A stretch of DNA of 64,000 nt from Pseudomonas aegrilactucae (lineage in GTDB: Bacteria > Pseudomonadota > Gammaproteobacteria > Pseudomonadales > Pseudomonadaceae): positions 1 through 64,000 of the forward strand of contig NZ_JAHTBI010000047.1 of NCBI RefSeq assembly GCF_019168305.1. Direction: 5' to 3'. Positions 8,184 to 18,655 of the stretch are shown here, piece by piece. The notes under the pieces are model-generated. The model saw only the letters and a list, made by a program, of their open reading frames with translations, ran no database searches and was not told the DNA's origin. Numbering within the stretch: position 1 is the first letter of the stretch; each line of letters starts with the position of its first letter. The translations under genes were made by a program, and so were the position numbers.

Positions 8184-9866
8184 TTATCGCGTAGCGGCCT
8201 CCCCCAGCAACTGGCTCAGTACCGCGCGCAGCTTGCCCGGTTTCACCGGTTTGTTGAGCAGCGGTGCCCCCAGACGCTGCATCGCACGCCGGCTCTGGTC
8301 GCTACGATCGGCGGTAATCATCACCGCCGATATCGCCACACCGAAATGCACACGCAGGTCGCGCACCACTTCGCAGCCGGTTACGCCGTGGTCGAGGTGA
8401 AAATCGGCCAGCACCAGTTCCGGCGCGCGCCCTTGCAACGCCTCGAAAGCGCTATCGCGGTCGGTGGCCGTCAACACCTCGCAGCCCCACTGGGCGAGCA
8501 AAGCGGCCATGCTCTGCAAAATACTCAGCTCGTTGTCCAGCACCAGCAGGCGACGCCCAGGCAGCGGGTCACCGACCCCGGGCAACGGCGTCGGCGCCTG
8601 CACGGCCGGGGTATGAAGCTCGGCAGACAAGGGCACGTCGATACTGAACACCGAACCGCGCCCAGGCCAGGAACGCACCTGCACGCGGTAGTCGAGAATC
8701 CGCGCGATACGCTCGACGATCGCCAGGCCCAGGCCCACCCCCTTGCGATCGGCAGCACGGCCCACGTCGAGCTGGTTGAACTCGAGAAAGATCGACGCCA
8801 GGCGCTCCTGGGCAATGCCGCGACCGCTGTCCCACACCTCCAGCCGCAGTTGATCGCCGCGCCGACGTGCCCCCAGCAGGATACCTCCGCGCTCGGTATA
8901 GCGGCAGGCATTGCTGAGGAAGTTGCGCAGGATGCGCGTCAGCAGGCGCACATCGGTGCGGATCACCTGCCGCCCGCTGCGCACCCGCAGGCCCAGGTTC
9001 TCGGCAGCGGCCACCGACTGGAACTCCGACGCCAGCGGCGCCAGCACATCGTCCAGCAGGTACAGGTCGAGGTCCGGACGGATGGCCGCCTGGTCGAGCC
9101 GGGAGATATCCAGCAGGTCGGTGAGCAGGTCTTCGGCCCCCTCCAGAGCCTGATGCGCGCGCTCCACCAGCACGTGCTCGCCTGCTGGCAACGCGCGCTC
9201 ACGCAAGGTCGAGATCAGCAGCCGCGCGGCATTGAGGGGTTGCAGCAGGTCATGGCTGGCGGCCGCCAGATACTTGTCCTTGCTGCGGTTGGCGGCCTGG
9301 GCCGCATCCCGTGCCTCGATCAGCTGGTTGGTACGCTCGGCGACGCGCTGTTCCAGCTCGTCATTGAGCTGCTGCAGACGCTCCTGGGCCAGCTTGCGTT
9401 CGGTGATGTCGGCCACGAAGCCTTCGACCACGCCCTCTTCGTCGGGGCGCAGCAACAGGTTCATCAGCACATCGATACTGCTGCCGTCCTTGCGTCGCAA
9501 CTGCGTCTCGTAACCCAGCAGGGCCTGCTCGCGCTGCAGCACCTGGGCGATTTCGAGCAGCTCGGCCTGGCCTCCGACAAACAGATGGCTGGCGAGGTCC
9601 CGGCGCGAGAACAGCACCGCTTGCGCATCGGCGTACCCGAGCATGCGTGCCAGTGCAGGGTTGGCGGCGCGCAGGCCATCGTCCAGGCTGGCCTGGAAAA
9701 TGCCGTGCACCGCGTGTTCGAACAGCCATGAATAGCGCTTGCGTTCGGTTTCCAGTTCATCCAGGCGCGCCGCCAGTTCCGGATAGTGGCTCTTGCGTAC
9801 GGTATGGTTGCTCAGCCCCAGCAGCCCGGCCAGCGCATCCGCGCCAGGCTCAGAGGGCCTCGCCAT
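8184..9866 (-). CDS. PAS-containing hybrid sensor histidine kinase (ErcS-like)
   Basis: The 560-residue protein has a PAS domain (about residues 35-155) and a coiled coil. The HisKA box SHDLLQPLNAARL has its phospho-His near residue 205. The HATPase domain carries NACRYTERGG, DSGRGI and GVGLGLAIV. A C-terminal receiver has its phospho-Asp in VLADFHLDH near residue 488. No transmembrane helix is evident, so it should sense a cytoplasmic signal. The ATG at 9866 lies inside the end of the Fe-alcohol dehydrogenase gene (17-base overlap), implying co-expression. In P. aeruginosa, kinases beside ercA act in the ethanol-oxidation cascade; the same role here is inferred from context. Confidence 0.85.
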   Translation of the reverse strand: MARPSEPGADALAGLLGLSNHTVRKSHYPELAARLDELETERKRYSWLFEHAVHGIFQASLDDGLRAANPALARMLGYADAQAVLFSRRDLASHLFVGGQAELLEIAQVLQREQALLGYETQLRRKDGSSIDVLMNLLLRPDEEGVVEGFVADITERKLAQERLQQLNDELEQRVAERTNQLIEARDAAQAANRSKDKYLAAASHDLLQPLNAARLLISTLRERALPAGEHVLVERAHQALEGAEDLLTDLLDISRLDQAAIRPDLDLYLLDDVLAPLASEFQSVAAAENLGLRVRSGRQVIRTDVRLLTRILRNFLSNACRYTERGGILLGARRRGDQLRLEVWDSGRGIAQERLASIFLEFNQLDVGRAADRKGVGLGLAIVERIARILDYRVQVRSWPGRGSVFSIDVPLSAELHTPAVQAPTPLPGVGDPLPGRRLLVLDNELSILQSMAALLAQWGCEVLTATDRDSAFEALQGRAPELVLADFHLDHGVTGCEVVRDLRVHFGVAISAVMITADRSDQSRRAMQRLGAPLLNKPVKPGKLRAVLSQLLGEAATR

Positions 9867-11013
9867 ACACCACCTCGACATCACGCTGGCTGGACACACG
9901 CGGGTTGGTCAGGATGCACGGGTCGTGCATGGCATGCTGGGACAGGAACGGAATGTCGCTGCTGCCCACCCCGTGCAGCGCCAGGGTTTCGTGAAAGCCC
10001 ACCGCGTGCTTGAGAGCGATCAGGTGTTCGACCAGGCGCTGGCGGATCTGGCTGTGGTTCAGGCCGCGACTGTCGATGCCCATCGTTTCGGCGATCAGCT
10101 TGAAGCGCTCGGGCGCAGCGCTATAGTTGAACGCCACCACGTGCTCGACCAGCACGGCATTGCACAGGCCATGCGGCAGGTCGAGGAACCCGCCCAGGCT
10201 GTGCGACATGGCATGCACCGCCCCCAGGATCGCGTTGGAAAAAGCCAGCCCGGCCTGCATGCTGCCCAGCATGATTTTCTCGCGCAGGGCGATGTCCTGC
10301 GGGTTGGCGATCATCTGCACCAGGTTGCCGTTGATCAGACGCATCGCCTCCAGCGCATGCGGGTCGGTCAGCGGCCCGTGGCCGGTGGACACGAAGGCCT
10401 CGATGGCATGCACCAGCGCGTCGATGCCGGTACAGGCCGACAGGAACGGGTCCATGCTCAAGGTGGTTTCAGGGTCGATCAGCGACACATCGGGCACCAC
10501 CGCCTTGCTGACGATGGAGAACTTCATGCGTTCCTGCTGGTTGGAAATGATCACGAACTGCGACACGTCGGCCGAGGTGCCGGCGGTGGTCGGGATCAGG
10601 ATCAGCGGCGGGCTCGGCACGCGGATGGTGTCCACGCCTTCGAATTCGAGGATGTGCCGACCGTGGGCCACCACGATGCCGATGCCCTTGGCGCAGTCCA
10701 TCGGGCTGCCACCCCCGACGGCGACGATCACGTCGCACTGTTCACTGCGGTAGCGCTCGGCACCCGCCATGACTTCCTCGACACGGGGGTTGGGCGAAAT
10801 GGCGTGGTACTGGCAGTAGTCGATACCCTGGCCCTGCAGGCTGGCCTCGATGTCGGCAACCCAGCCGGCGGCGATCACGCCGGGGTCGCTGACCAGCAGC
10901 ACCTTGCGTGCGCCAAAGGTCTTGGCGTAGTTGGCCACATGGTGCCGGCAGCCAGCGCCGAAGATGATTTCGGGCGAGACGAATTTACGCAACTGGCTCA
11001 GTTTCGGGCTCAT
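9850..11013 (-). CDS. ercA: iron-containing alcohol dehydrogenase (ErcA-like)
   Basis: This 387-residue group III Fe-dependent alcohol dehydrogenase has the NAD-binding GGGSPMDCAKG loop near residue 95. Its metal-binding histidines sit in ALVHAIEAFVS and AHAMSHSLGG..LPHG (about residues 205-285). The family oxidises primary alcohols with NAD, but ErcA of P. aeruginosa has been linked to regulation of ethanol oxidation rather than bulk catalysis. The gene sits between pqqA and the hybrid kinase, which it overlaps by 17 bases. An enzyme role on other alcohols cannot be excluded. Confidence 0.85.
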   Translation of the reverse strand: MSPKLSQLRKFVSPEIIFGAGCRHHVANYAKTFGARKVLLVSDPGVIAAGWVADIEASLQGQGIDYCQYHAISPNPRVEEVMAGAERYRSEQCDVIVAVGGGSPMDCAKGIGIVVAHGRHILEFEGVDTIRVPSPPLILIPTTAGTSADVSQFVIISNQQERMKFSIVSKAVVPDVSLIDPETTLSMDPFLSACTGIDALVHAIEAFVSTGHGPLTDPHALEAMRLINGNLVQMIANPQDIALREKIMLGSMQAGLAFSNAILGAVHAMSHSLGGFLDLPHGLCNAVLVEHVVAFNYSAAPERFKLIAETMGIDSRGLNHSQIRQRLVEHLIALKHAVGFHETLALHGVGSSDIPFLSQHAMHDPCILTNPRVSSQRDVEVVYGEAL

Positions 11014-11101
11014 GCAACGCCTTCTTGTTCTTTAAGATAGCGCCAGCCTAAAGCATCAGGTGGGGATTGCAATCAGACCATCAGCAGGCCTGCGAGGGGC
11101 A

Positions 11102-11131
11102 GCGCCGGCACCTGCAGACAGGCGCCGGCGC
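11102..11131 (-). terminator. strong hairpin between pqqA and ercA, no T run
   Basis: A 13-base arm (GCGCCGGCACCTG, 11102-11114) pairs with 11119-11131 with one mismatch around a 4-base loop. It follows the pqqA stop codon by eight bases on the minus strand. There is no T run, so it is more likely an mRNA-stabilising or partial-termination element that lets the short pqqA message outnumber the ercA message. That role is inferred. Confidence 0.55.
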
Positions 11132-11139
11132 AAGAGGGA

Positions 11140-11211
11140 TCAACGGCTGGCGAAGTACATGGTCACTTCAAAACCGATACGCAGATCAGTGAACGCGGGT
11201 TTTTTCCACAT
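11140..11211 (-). CDS. pqqA: PqqA, peptide precursor of pyrroloquinoline quinone
   Basis: This 23-residue peptide gene is the substrate from which PQQ, the cofactor of quinoprotein alcohol dehydrogenases, is made. The product ends in [15 protein letters not shown] and holds the required Glu and Tyr in the E-V-T-M-Y arrangement (E15, Y19) that PqqE crosslinks. A GAGGA ribosome site lies seven bases before the ATG. A 7 bp stem-loop (11230-11247) and a TATTAA box stand further upstream. No pqqB-E genes are in the window, so this is a detached, probably second copy, placed next to alcohol and aldehyde dehydrogenases. It is too short for routine gene callers. Confidence 0.93.
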   Translation of the reverse strand: MWKKPAFTDLRIGFEVTMYFASR

Positions 11212-11319
11212 AAGTCCATCCTCTTCTGGCGCCACAGGATTGTGGCGTGTCTATTAATACACCGTTGCCGGCGCAGGTCGAATGCTACTTTGGCACTGTG
11301 TGCTCTGAACCACCGGGCG

Positions 11320-12840
<1,521 letters not shown>

Positions 12841-12893
12841 GATCGGGCCTCTGTTGATCCAGGCCTGTCGCGGCGACAGGCAGTGACCCGATC
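12841..12893 (-). promoter_or_regulatory. nested stem-loops in the exaC leader, next to the start codon
   Basis: An outer 7 bp arm (GATCGGG at 12841-12847, complement at 12887-12893) encloses an inner 8 bp arm (12863-12870 with 12874-12881, 3-base loop). On the mRNA the outer right arm ends at the base before the ATG, and the ribosome site (AGAGG) partly overlaps it. Folding would hide the ribosome site. Alternatively it could be a DNA operator. No experimental precedent is known to me. Confidence 0.45.
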
Positions 12894-12962
12894 TTAGTCA
12901 GCGCGCCCGCCCGCACGAATGGCCCATTGGCAGGGAACGGCTCGTCATTTGGTAGTAGTCGC

Positions 12963-13736
12963 TCAGCGGTCCTTGAACTGCGCCTCACGCTTGGCGATGA
13001 ACGCGGCCATGCCTTCCTTCTGGTCTTCGGTGGCGAACGCTGCATGGAACACCCGACGCTCGAAACGCACGCCTTCCGACAGGCTGACCTCGAAGGCGCG
13101 GTTGATGCTCTCCTTGACCATCATGGCCACCGGCACGGATTTCTTCGCGATCTGCGCCGCCACCTTCAGGGCTTCCTCAAGCAGCTGTTCCTTGGGCACG
13201 ATGCGCGCCACAAGGCCGGCGCGCTCGGCTTCCTCGGCGCCCATCATGCGCCCGCTCAGGCACAGTTCCATGGCCTTGGCCTTGCCCACCGCACGTGTCA
13301 GGCGCTGGGTACCGCCCATGCCCGGCAGCACGCCGAGGTTGATTTCGGGCTGACCGAACCTGGCGTTGTCGCCGGCCAGGATGAAGTCGCACATCAGTGC
13401 CAGCTCGCAGCCACCGCCCAGGGCAAAACCGGACACCGCCGCGATGATCGGCTTGCGTCGGTTGGCGATACGGTCGCTGTCGCTGAACAGGTCGTCCAGA
13501 TAGATCTGCGGGTAGGTCAGCTCGGCCATTTCCTTGATGTCGGCGCCGGCGGCAAAGGCCTTTTCCGAGCCGGTGAGTACGATGCAGCCGATGCTCGGGT
13601 CCGCTTCGAGCTGGTCCAGCGCCTGGTTCAACTCGCGCACGATCTGCGCATTCAACGCATTGAGCGCCTGGGGCCGGTTGAGGGTGATCAGGCCGACCTT
13701 GTCGCGGATGTCCAACAGAATGGTTTCGAAACTCAT
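12963..13736 (-). CDS. fadB1x: enoyl-CoA hydratase
   Basis: This 257-residue crotonase-fold enzyme hydrates trans-2-enoyl-CoA. It contains the oxyanion-hole loop [13 protein letters not shown] near residue 100 and the catalytic Glu segment [17 protein letters not shown] near residue 130-146. The ATG at 13736 has a GGGAG ribosome site. It is the last gene of a five-gene operon, 14 bases after the acyl-CoA dehydrogenase gene. The operon matches the P. putida fadDx-fadB1x set, which is linked to catabolism of short-chain acids and alcohols (from memory). Confidence 0.9.
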   Translation of the reverse strand: MSFETILLDIRDKVGLITLNRPQALNALNAQIVRELNQALDQLEADPSIGCIVLTGSEKAFAAGADIKEMAELTYPQIYLDDLFSDSDRIANRRKPIIAAVSGFALGGGCELALMCDFILAGDNARFGQPEINLGVLPGMGGTQRLTRAVGKAKAMELCLSGRMMGAEEAERAGLVARIVPKEQLLEEALKVAAQIAKKSVPVAMMVKESINRAFEVSLSEGVRFERRVFHAAFATEDQKEGMAAFIAKREAQFKDR

Positions 13737-13750
13737 GCAAGCTGCTCCCT

Positions 13751-14878
13751 TCAAAGATTGCGCGCAATGACCATGCGCTGAATGTCGCTGGTGCCTTCGT
13801 AGATCTGGCAGACCCGCACGTCGCGGTAGATGCGCTCCAGCGGGAAGTCGCTCAGATAGCCATAACCGCCCAGGGTCTGCAAGGCATCGGAGCAGACCTT
13901 CTCGGCCATCTCCGAGGCGAACAGCTTGGCCATCGAGGCCTCCACCAGCGCCGGGCGCCCGGCATCGCGCAAGGCGGCGGCATGATGCACCATCTGCCGC
14001 GCCACGGCGATGCGCGTGGCCATGTCGGCCAGGCGAAAGGCCACCGCCTGGTGTTCGATCAGCGGCTTGCCGAAGCTTTCGCGCTCGCGTGCATAGTCGC
14101 GCGCCACCTCGAACGCGGCGCGCGCCATGCCCACCGATTGCGAGGCGATACCGATACGCCCGCCTTCCAGGTTGGCCAGGGCGATCCGGTAGCCCTCGCC
14201 CTCCTCGCCAAGACGGTTGCCCAGCGGCACGCGCACGTTATCGAACACGATCTGGCAGGTGTCGGAGGCATGCTGGCCGAGCTTGTCCTCGACCCGCGCC
14301 ACCTGGTAACCGGGCGCATCGGTGGGCACGATAAAGGCACTGATACCGCGCTTGCCGGCCGCCGGGTCGGTGACGGCAAACACGATGACCACGCCGGCGT
14401 TCTGCCCCGAGGTAATGAACTGCTTGCAGCCATTGAGCACATAGTGCTCGCCGTCCAGGCGCGCACGGGTTTTCAGGCTGCTGGCATCGGAACCGGCCTG
14501 CGGCTCGGTCAGGGCGAAGGCACCGAGCATCGCGCCGGTGGCCAGCGGCGTGAGGAACTGCTGTTTCTGCTGCTCGCTGCCGAATTTAAGGATGGGTACG
14601 CAACCCACCGAGTTGTGCACGCTCATGATGGTCGAGCAGGCACCGTCACCGGCGGCGATCTCTTCCAGGGCCATGGCGTAGGCGACATAACCCGTGTCGC
14701 TGCCGCCCCACTGCTCCGGCACGAGCATGCCGAACAGTCCCAGCTCGGCCATCTCCTGAATGGCTTCGCGGGGGAACCGGTGCTCGCGGTCCCATTGCTC
14801 GGCAAAGGGGCGCAGGCGCTCCTGGGCGAACTGGCGGACGGCATCGCTGATTTGCTGTTGTTCGTCATTGACTAGCAT
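13751..14878 (-). CDS. fadEx: acyl-CoA dehydrogenase
   Basis: This 375-residue FAD flavoprotein makes the 2,3 double bond in an acyl-CoA and passes electrons to ETF. It has the substrate and FAD segments [16 protein letters not shown] and [13 protein letters not shown]. The C-terminal [17 protein letters not shown] carries the catalytic Glu. The size and sequence are those of short-chain enzymes. It starts at the second Met of the open frame (14878), eight bases after the thiolase gene ends. Confidence 0.92.
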   Translation of the reverse strand: MLVNDEQQQISDAVRQFAQERLRPFAEQWDREHRFPREAIQEMAELGLFGMLVPEQWGGSDTGYVAYAMALEEIAAGDGACSTIMSVHNSVGCVPILKFGSEQQKQQFLTPLATGAMLGAFALTEPQAGSDASSLKTRARLDGEHYVLNGCKQFITSGQNAGVVIVFAVTDPAAGKRGISAFIVPTDAPGYQVARVEDKLGQHASDTCQIVFDNVRVPLGNRLGEEGEGYRIALANLEGGRIGIASQSVGMARAAFEVARDYARERESFGKPLIEHQAVAFRLADMATRIAVARQMVHHAAALRDAGRPALVEASMAKLFASEMAEKVCSDALQTLGGYGYLSDFPLERIYRDVRVCQIYEGTSDIQRMVIARNL

Positions 14879-14886
14879 GGTGCACC

Positions 14887-16074
14887 TCAGTCCAGACACT
14901 CGACGGCCATGGCTGTGGCTTCGCCGCCGCCAATGCAGATAGCCGCGATACCGCGGCGCAGGCCCTTCTGGCGCAGCGCCGCGAGCAAGGTGACCAGAAT
15001 GCGCGCCCCCGATGCGCCAATCGGATGGCCCAGGGCACAGGCGCCACCGTGGACGTTGACCTTGTCATGGGGCAGGTCCAACTGCTTCATCGCGGCAAGG
15101 GTGACCACGGCAAAGGCTTCGTTGATCTCGAACAGGTCGACCTCGGCCAGGTTCCAGCCGGTGCGCTTGAGCAGCGCGTCGATCGCGCCGATCGGCGCGG
15201 TGGGGAACAGCGACGGCTCATCGGCGAACGCCGCATGCCCGTGAATCACCGCCAGCGGCTTGAGGCCACGCTGCTCGGCCTGGGACCTGCGCATCAGCAC
15301 CAGCGCCGCCGCGCCGTCGGAGATCGAACTGGAATTGGCCGCCGTCACCGTACCGCCGTCGCGAAACGCCGGCTTGAGCTGGGGGATCTTGTCCAGGCGC
15401 GCCTTGGGCGGTTGCTCGTCATGGCTGACCAGGCGGGTCTGCTTGCCCTCGGTTACCTCCACCGGCACGATCTCGGCGGCAAAGCTGCCGTTCTCGATCG
15501 CCTGCTGCGCACGGGTCAGCGAGGCAATCGCAAAGTCGTCCTGCACCTTGCGACTGAAGCCCAGGGCCTGCGCGCAATCCTCTGCAAAGGTGCCCATCAG
15601 GCGGCCCTTGTCGTAGGCATCCTCCAGGCCGTCGGAAAACATGTGATCGATGATCTTGCCGTGGCCCATGCGGTAACCACTGCGCGCCTTGTCCAGCAGG
15701 TACGGCGCGTTGGACATGCTCTCCATGCCGCCGGCCACCACCACCTCGGCAGTGCCGGCCAGCAGCAGGTCATGGGCCATGATAGCGGCCTGCATGCCCG
15801 AACCGCACATCTTGTTCAGCGTGGTGCAGGTGGTGCCCTTGTGCAGGCCGGCGCCCAGGGCGGCCTGACGCGCCGGGGCCTGGCCCAGGCCGGCCGGCAG
15901 CACGCAGCCGAACAACACCTGGTCGACGCTGTCGGCGGCCACGCCGGCCCGCTCGAGCGCCGCGCGAATCGCGGCAGCACCGAGTTGCGGCGCGGTCAGG
16001 CTTTTCAGGTCGCCCTGCAGGCCGCCCATGGGCGTGCGCACGGCACTGACGATAACGATCGGGTCACGGGTCAT
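14887..16074 (-). CDS. fadAx: acetyl-CoA C-acetyltransferase (thiolase)
   Basis: The 395-residue thiolase has the nucleophilic Cys in [10 protein letters not shown] (C89), a catalytic His in [16 protein letters not shown] and the C-terminal [10 protein letters not shown] active-site Cys. It splits or makes 3-ketoacyl-CoA. I chose the ATG at 16074 over the longer frame, because [17 protein letters not shown] is the standard thiolase start. Thirteen bases separate it from the upstream dehydrogenase gene. Confidence 0.93.
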   Translation of the reverse strand: MTRDPIVIVSAVRTPMGGLQGDLKSLTAPQLGAAAIRAALERAGVAADSVDQVLFGCVLPAGLGQAPARQAALGAGLHKGTTCTTLNKMCGSGMQAAIMAHDLLLAGTAEVVVAGGMESMSNAPYLLDKARSGYRMGHGKIIDHMFSDGLEDAYDKGRLMGTFAEDCAQALGFSRKVQDDFAIASLTRAQQAIENGSFAAEIVPVEVTEGKQTRLVSHDEQPPKARLDKIPQLKPAFRDGGTVTAANSSSISDGAAALVLMRRSQAEQRGLKPLAVIHGHAAFADEPSLFPTAPIGAIDALLKRTGWNLAEVDLFEINEAFAVVTLAAMKQLDLPHDKVNVHGGACALGHPIGASGARILVTLLAALRQKGLRRGIAAICIGGGEATAMAVECLD

Positions 16075-16087
16075 GCTCTTCTCCTGA

Positions 16088-16855
16088 TTATTTGGCAGCC
16101 ATGCGCAAGGCACCGTCAAGGCGGATCACCTCGCCGTTGAGCATGCTGTTTTCAATGATGTGGCGCGCCAGCGCGGCGTACTCCTGCGGGCGCCCCAGGC
16201 GCGGCGGGAACGGTACGCCGGCCGCCAGCGAGTCGCGCACTTCCTGGGTCATGCCGGCCATCATCGGAGTCTCGAAGATACCCGGCGCGATGGTCATCAC
16301 ACGGATCCCGAAGCGCGCCAGCTCACGCGCAGCCGGCAGGGTCAGGCTGGCAATCGCGCCCTTGGACGCTGCATAGGCGGCCTGGCCGATCTGGCCGTCA
16401 TAGGCGGCGATGGACGCGGTATTGATGATGACCCCGCGCTCGCCATCCGCCCCCGCCTCGCCTTCAGCCATGGCCGCAGCCACCAGGCGCAGCAGGTTGA
16501 AACTGCCGATCAGGTTGACGTTGATCACCCGGCTGAAGCTGTCCAGACCATGCGGGCCCTGTTTGCCCAGGACCTTTTCGGCGCCGACGATGCCGGCGCA
16601 GTTGACCAGCCCGTGCAGGCTGCCGAATGCACTGATGGCAGCGTCCACTGCGGCCTTGGCCGGCGCCTGCTGGCTGATGTCGGCCACGGCGAAGCGGGCC
16701 TTGTCGCCCAGGGCCGCCGCCTTGGCGGCCACGGCCTCGGCGTTCAGGTCCACCAGCATCACCTGGGCGCCGGCGGCGATCAGCATGTCGGCAGTGGCGG
16801 CGCCCAGCCCGGAGGCGGCACCGCTGACGATGAAGTTCTTGTTGGCAATGAGCAT
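16088..16855 (-). CDS. fadB2x: 3-hydroxyacyl-CoA dehydrogenase, short-chain (type II)
   Basis: This 255-residue short-chain dehydrogenase has the NAD loop [11 protein letters not shown] at residue 12, the catalytic NTAS Ser and the YAASKGAI Tyr/Lys pair. It resembles type II 3-hydroxyacyl-CoA dehydrogenases (human HSD17B10-like), which also act on 2-methyl-branched substrates. In the operon it supplies the third beta-oxidation step between the hydratase and the thiolase. Nine bases separate it from the upstream synthetase. Confidence 0.92.
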   Translation of the reverse strand: MLIANKNFIVSGAASGLGAATADMLIAAGAQVMLVDLNAEAVAAKAAALGDKARFAVADISQQAPAKAAVDAAISAFGSLHGLVNCAGIVGAEKVLGKQGPHGLDSFSRVINVNLIGSFNLLRLVAAAMAEGEAGADGERGVIINTASIAAYDGQIGQAAYAASKGAIASLTLPAARELARFGIRVMTIAPGIFETPMMAGMTQEVRDSLAAGVPFPPRLGRPQEYAALARHIIENSMLNGEVIRLDGALRMAAK

Positions 16856-16864
16856 AAGTCGTCC

Positions 16865-18517
16865 TCAGGCGCTGGCGGCTGGCGTCGGCGCGGCATGTAG
16901 TTTGGCAATTTCCTGATTGCGCAGGATGAAACGCTGCAGCTTGCCGCTCGGGGTCTTGGGCAGCTCGCTGACAAACTCGATTTCGCGGGGATAGGCGTGC
17001 GCATAGAGTCGCTGGCGCACCTGCTGGCGCAGGTTTTCGGCCAGCTCCGGCGTGCCCTCCACGCCGGCGGCCAGCACCACGAACGCCTTGATCAGTTCGG
17101 TGCGCTGCGGGTCGGGCTTGCCGACCACGGCGGCCTCGATCACGGCCGGGTGCTCGATCAGCGCGCTTTCCACGTCGAACGGGCCGACCCGGTAGCCGGA
17201 GGTGGTGATCACATCGTCGTTGCGGCCGACGAAGCTGATACTGCCATCCTCGTTGAGCTCGACCGTGTCGCCGCTCAGGTAGTACTTGCCGACGAACGCC
17301 TTGGTTGGCCCGCCGTGATAGCCGCCAAACCAGCACAGCGGTGACTGCTCGCGATCCACCGCGAGGGTTCCCGGTTGCCCGGCGGGCAGTTCGCGCTGCT
17401 GTTCGTCGAGCACCACGACGCGGTGGCCAGGCACCGCGAAGCCGGCCGAGCCCATGTGCACCGGGTGTTCAAGGCCATGGTGGTTGCACAGCACCATGCC
17501 CAGCTCGGTCTGGCCGTAGTGATCGTGAATGGTCACGTCCAGATGCTCGGCAAACCAGCGGATCACCTGGGGGTTGAGCGGCTCGCCGGCGCTGCTGAGC
17601 ACCCGCAGGCGGCCCTTGATCGGTGCCGCGAACGCCTCGCCCGCGGCGATCAGCATGCGGTAGGCAGTGGGCGAGCCGGCCAGGTTGGTGATGCGGTACT
17701 TGTTGATGACGTGGCAGGTACTCTCGACGCTGAACGGGCCATCGAAGAAGGTGGTGGCATGGCCCAGCGCCAAGGGCCCGGTGACCGCGTAATACAGCCC
17801 GTACGCCCAGCCCGGGTCGGCCAGGTTCCAGAACGCATCCTGCGGGCGCAGGTCGATGGCGTCGCGCATGTAGCCCTGGAACGCCACAATCGCGCGCAGC
17901 GGCACATACAGTGGTTTGGCCGGGCCGGTGGTGCCGGAGGTGAACATCAGCAGAAACGCTGCATCGGCGTGCAGCAGCACGGCCGGGCAGTGCTCGCTGG
18001 CGCCCTGCAGTGCACCATGGAAGTCCAGGTCGGCAGACTGCGGGTCGGCGTCCACGGTAATGATATGCGGGCAGCCCTCGACGTCGTCGAGCTTGGGCCG
18101 GTTGGTGCGGTCGGTGACCACCACCCGCGCCCCGGACCCGTGCAGGCGGTGCTCGATGGCCGTTGGCCCGAAGGCCGTGAACAGCGGCTGGTAGACCGCG
18201 CCCAGGCGCCAGGTGGCCAGTACCGTAATCAGCAGCTCGACGGTGCGCGGCAGCAGGCCCGCCACGCGGTCACCCTGGCCGACGCCCTGGGCCTTGAGCA
18301 CGTTGGCCATGCGCTGGGCCTGGGCGTGCAACGCTGCGAAGGTATATTCGGCACTGCGCCCGTCACGGCCTTCCCAGTACAGCGCAACACTGCCGCTGGC
18401 CACATGCCGGTCACAGCACTCCACGCACGCGTTGAGCGCATCCAGGCTGCCCTGCAGCCCCTGAGCAGCGGTTTGGATGTAATTGAAGCGACCTGCCGCG
18501 CCACTGTAGTCACGCAT
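16865..18517 (-). CDS. fadDx: acyl-CoA synthetase (AMP-forming)
   Basis: This 550-residue ANL-superfamily enzyme activates a carboxylic acid to its CoA ester. It has the P-loop FTSGTTGPAKP, the HDHYGQTELGMV motif, the LSGDTVELNEDG hinge and the C-terminal lysine in PKTPSGKLQR. Its overall pattern is that of medium- or short-chain acyl-CoA/acetyl-CoA synthetase-like proteins. It is the first gene of the five-gene operon. The 138 bp before it holds the promoter and a TGGCCAAA/TTTGGCCA dyad. Confidence 0.92.
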   Translation of the reverse strand: MRDYSGAAGRFNYIQTAAQGLQGSLDALNACVECCDRHVASGSVALYWEGRDGRSAEYTFAALHAQAQRMANVLKAQGVGQGDRVAGLLPRTVELLITVLATWRLGAVYQPLFTAFGPTAIEHRLHGSGARVVVTDRTNRPKLDDVEGCPHIITVDADPQSADLDFHGALQGASEHCPAVLLHADAAFLLMFTSGTTGPAKPLYVPLRAIVAFQGYMRDAIDLRPQDAFWNLADPGWAYGLYYAVTGPLALGHATTFFDGPFSVESTCHVINKYRITNLAGSPTAYRMLIAAGEAFAAPIKGRLRVLSSAGEPLNPQVIRWFAEHLDVTIHDHYGQTELGMVLCNHHGLEHPVHMGSAGFAVPGHRVVVLDEQQRELPAGQPGTLAVDREQSPLCWFGGYHGGPTKAFVGKYYLSGDTVELNEDGSISFVGRNDDVITTSGYRVGPFDVESALIEHPAVIEAAVVGKPDPQRTELIKAFVVLAAGVEGTPELAENLRQQVRQRLYAHAYPREIEFVSELPKTPSGKLQRFILRNQEIAKLHAAPTPAASA

Positions 18518-18595
18518 CGCCAGACTCCTCGTTTCTTATTGTTGGAATAGAACGAATGATCTGACGATAGTCGCGCCACTGCAGTGCATCGACAA

Positions 18596-18632
18596 TGGCC
18601 AAAGCTGTCAATCTGGATGACTGGTTTGGCCA
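18596..18632 (-). promoter_or_regulatory. dyad upstream of fadDx, possible operator
   Basis: TGGCCAAA (18596-18603) and its exact complement TTTGGCCA (18625-18632) form an 8 bp dyad with 21 bases between the arms, 80-115 bases before the fadDx start. A TTGACA-like hexamer lies inside it on the minus strand. This fits a repressor or activator site for the operon, but the cognate regulator is unknown. Confidence 0.35.
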
Positions 18633-18655
18633 CTGACTGCACGGGGCCCGCCTCG

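Noticed and set aside
7956..9731. 591-codon plus-strand frame opposite the hybrid kinase
   Set aside because: His/Gln-rich shadow translation with no ribosome site or domain; the minus strand encodes PAS, HisKA, HATPase and receiver motifs.
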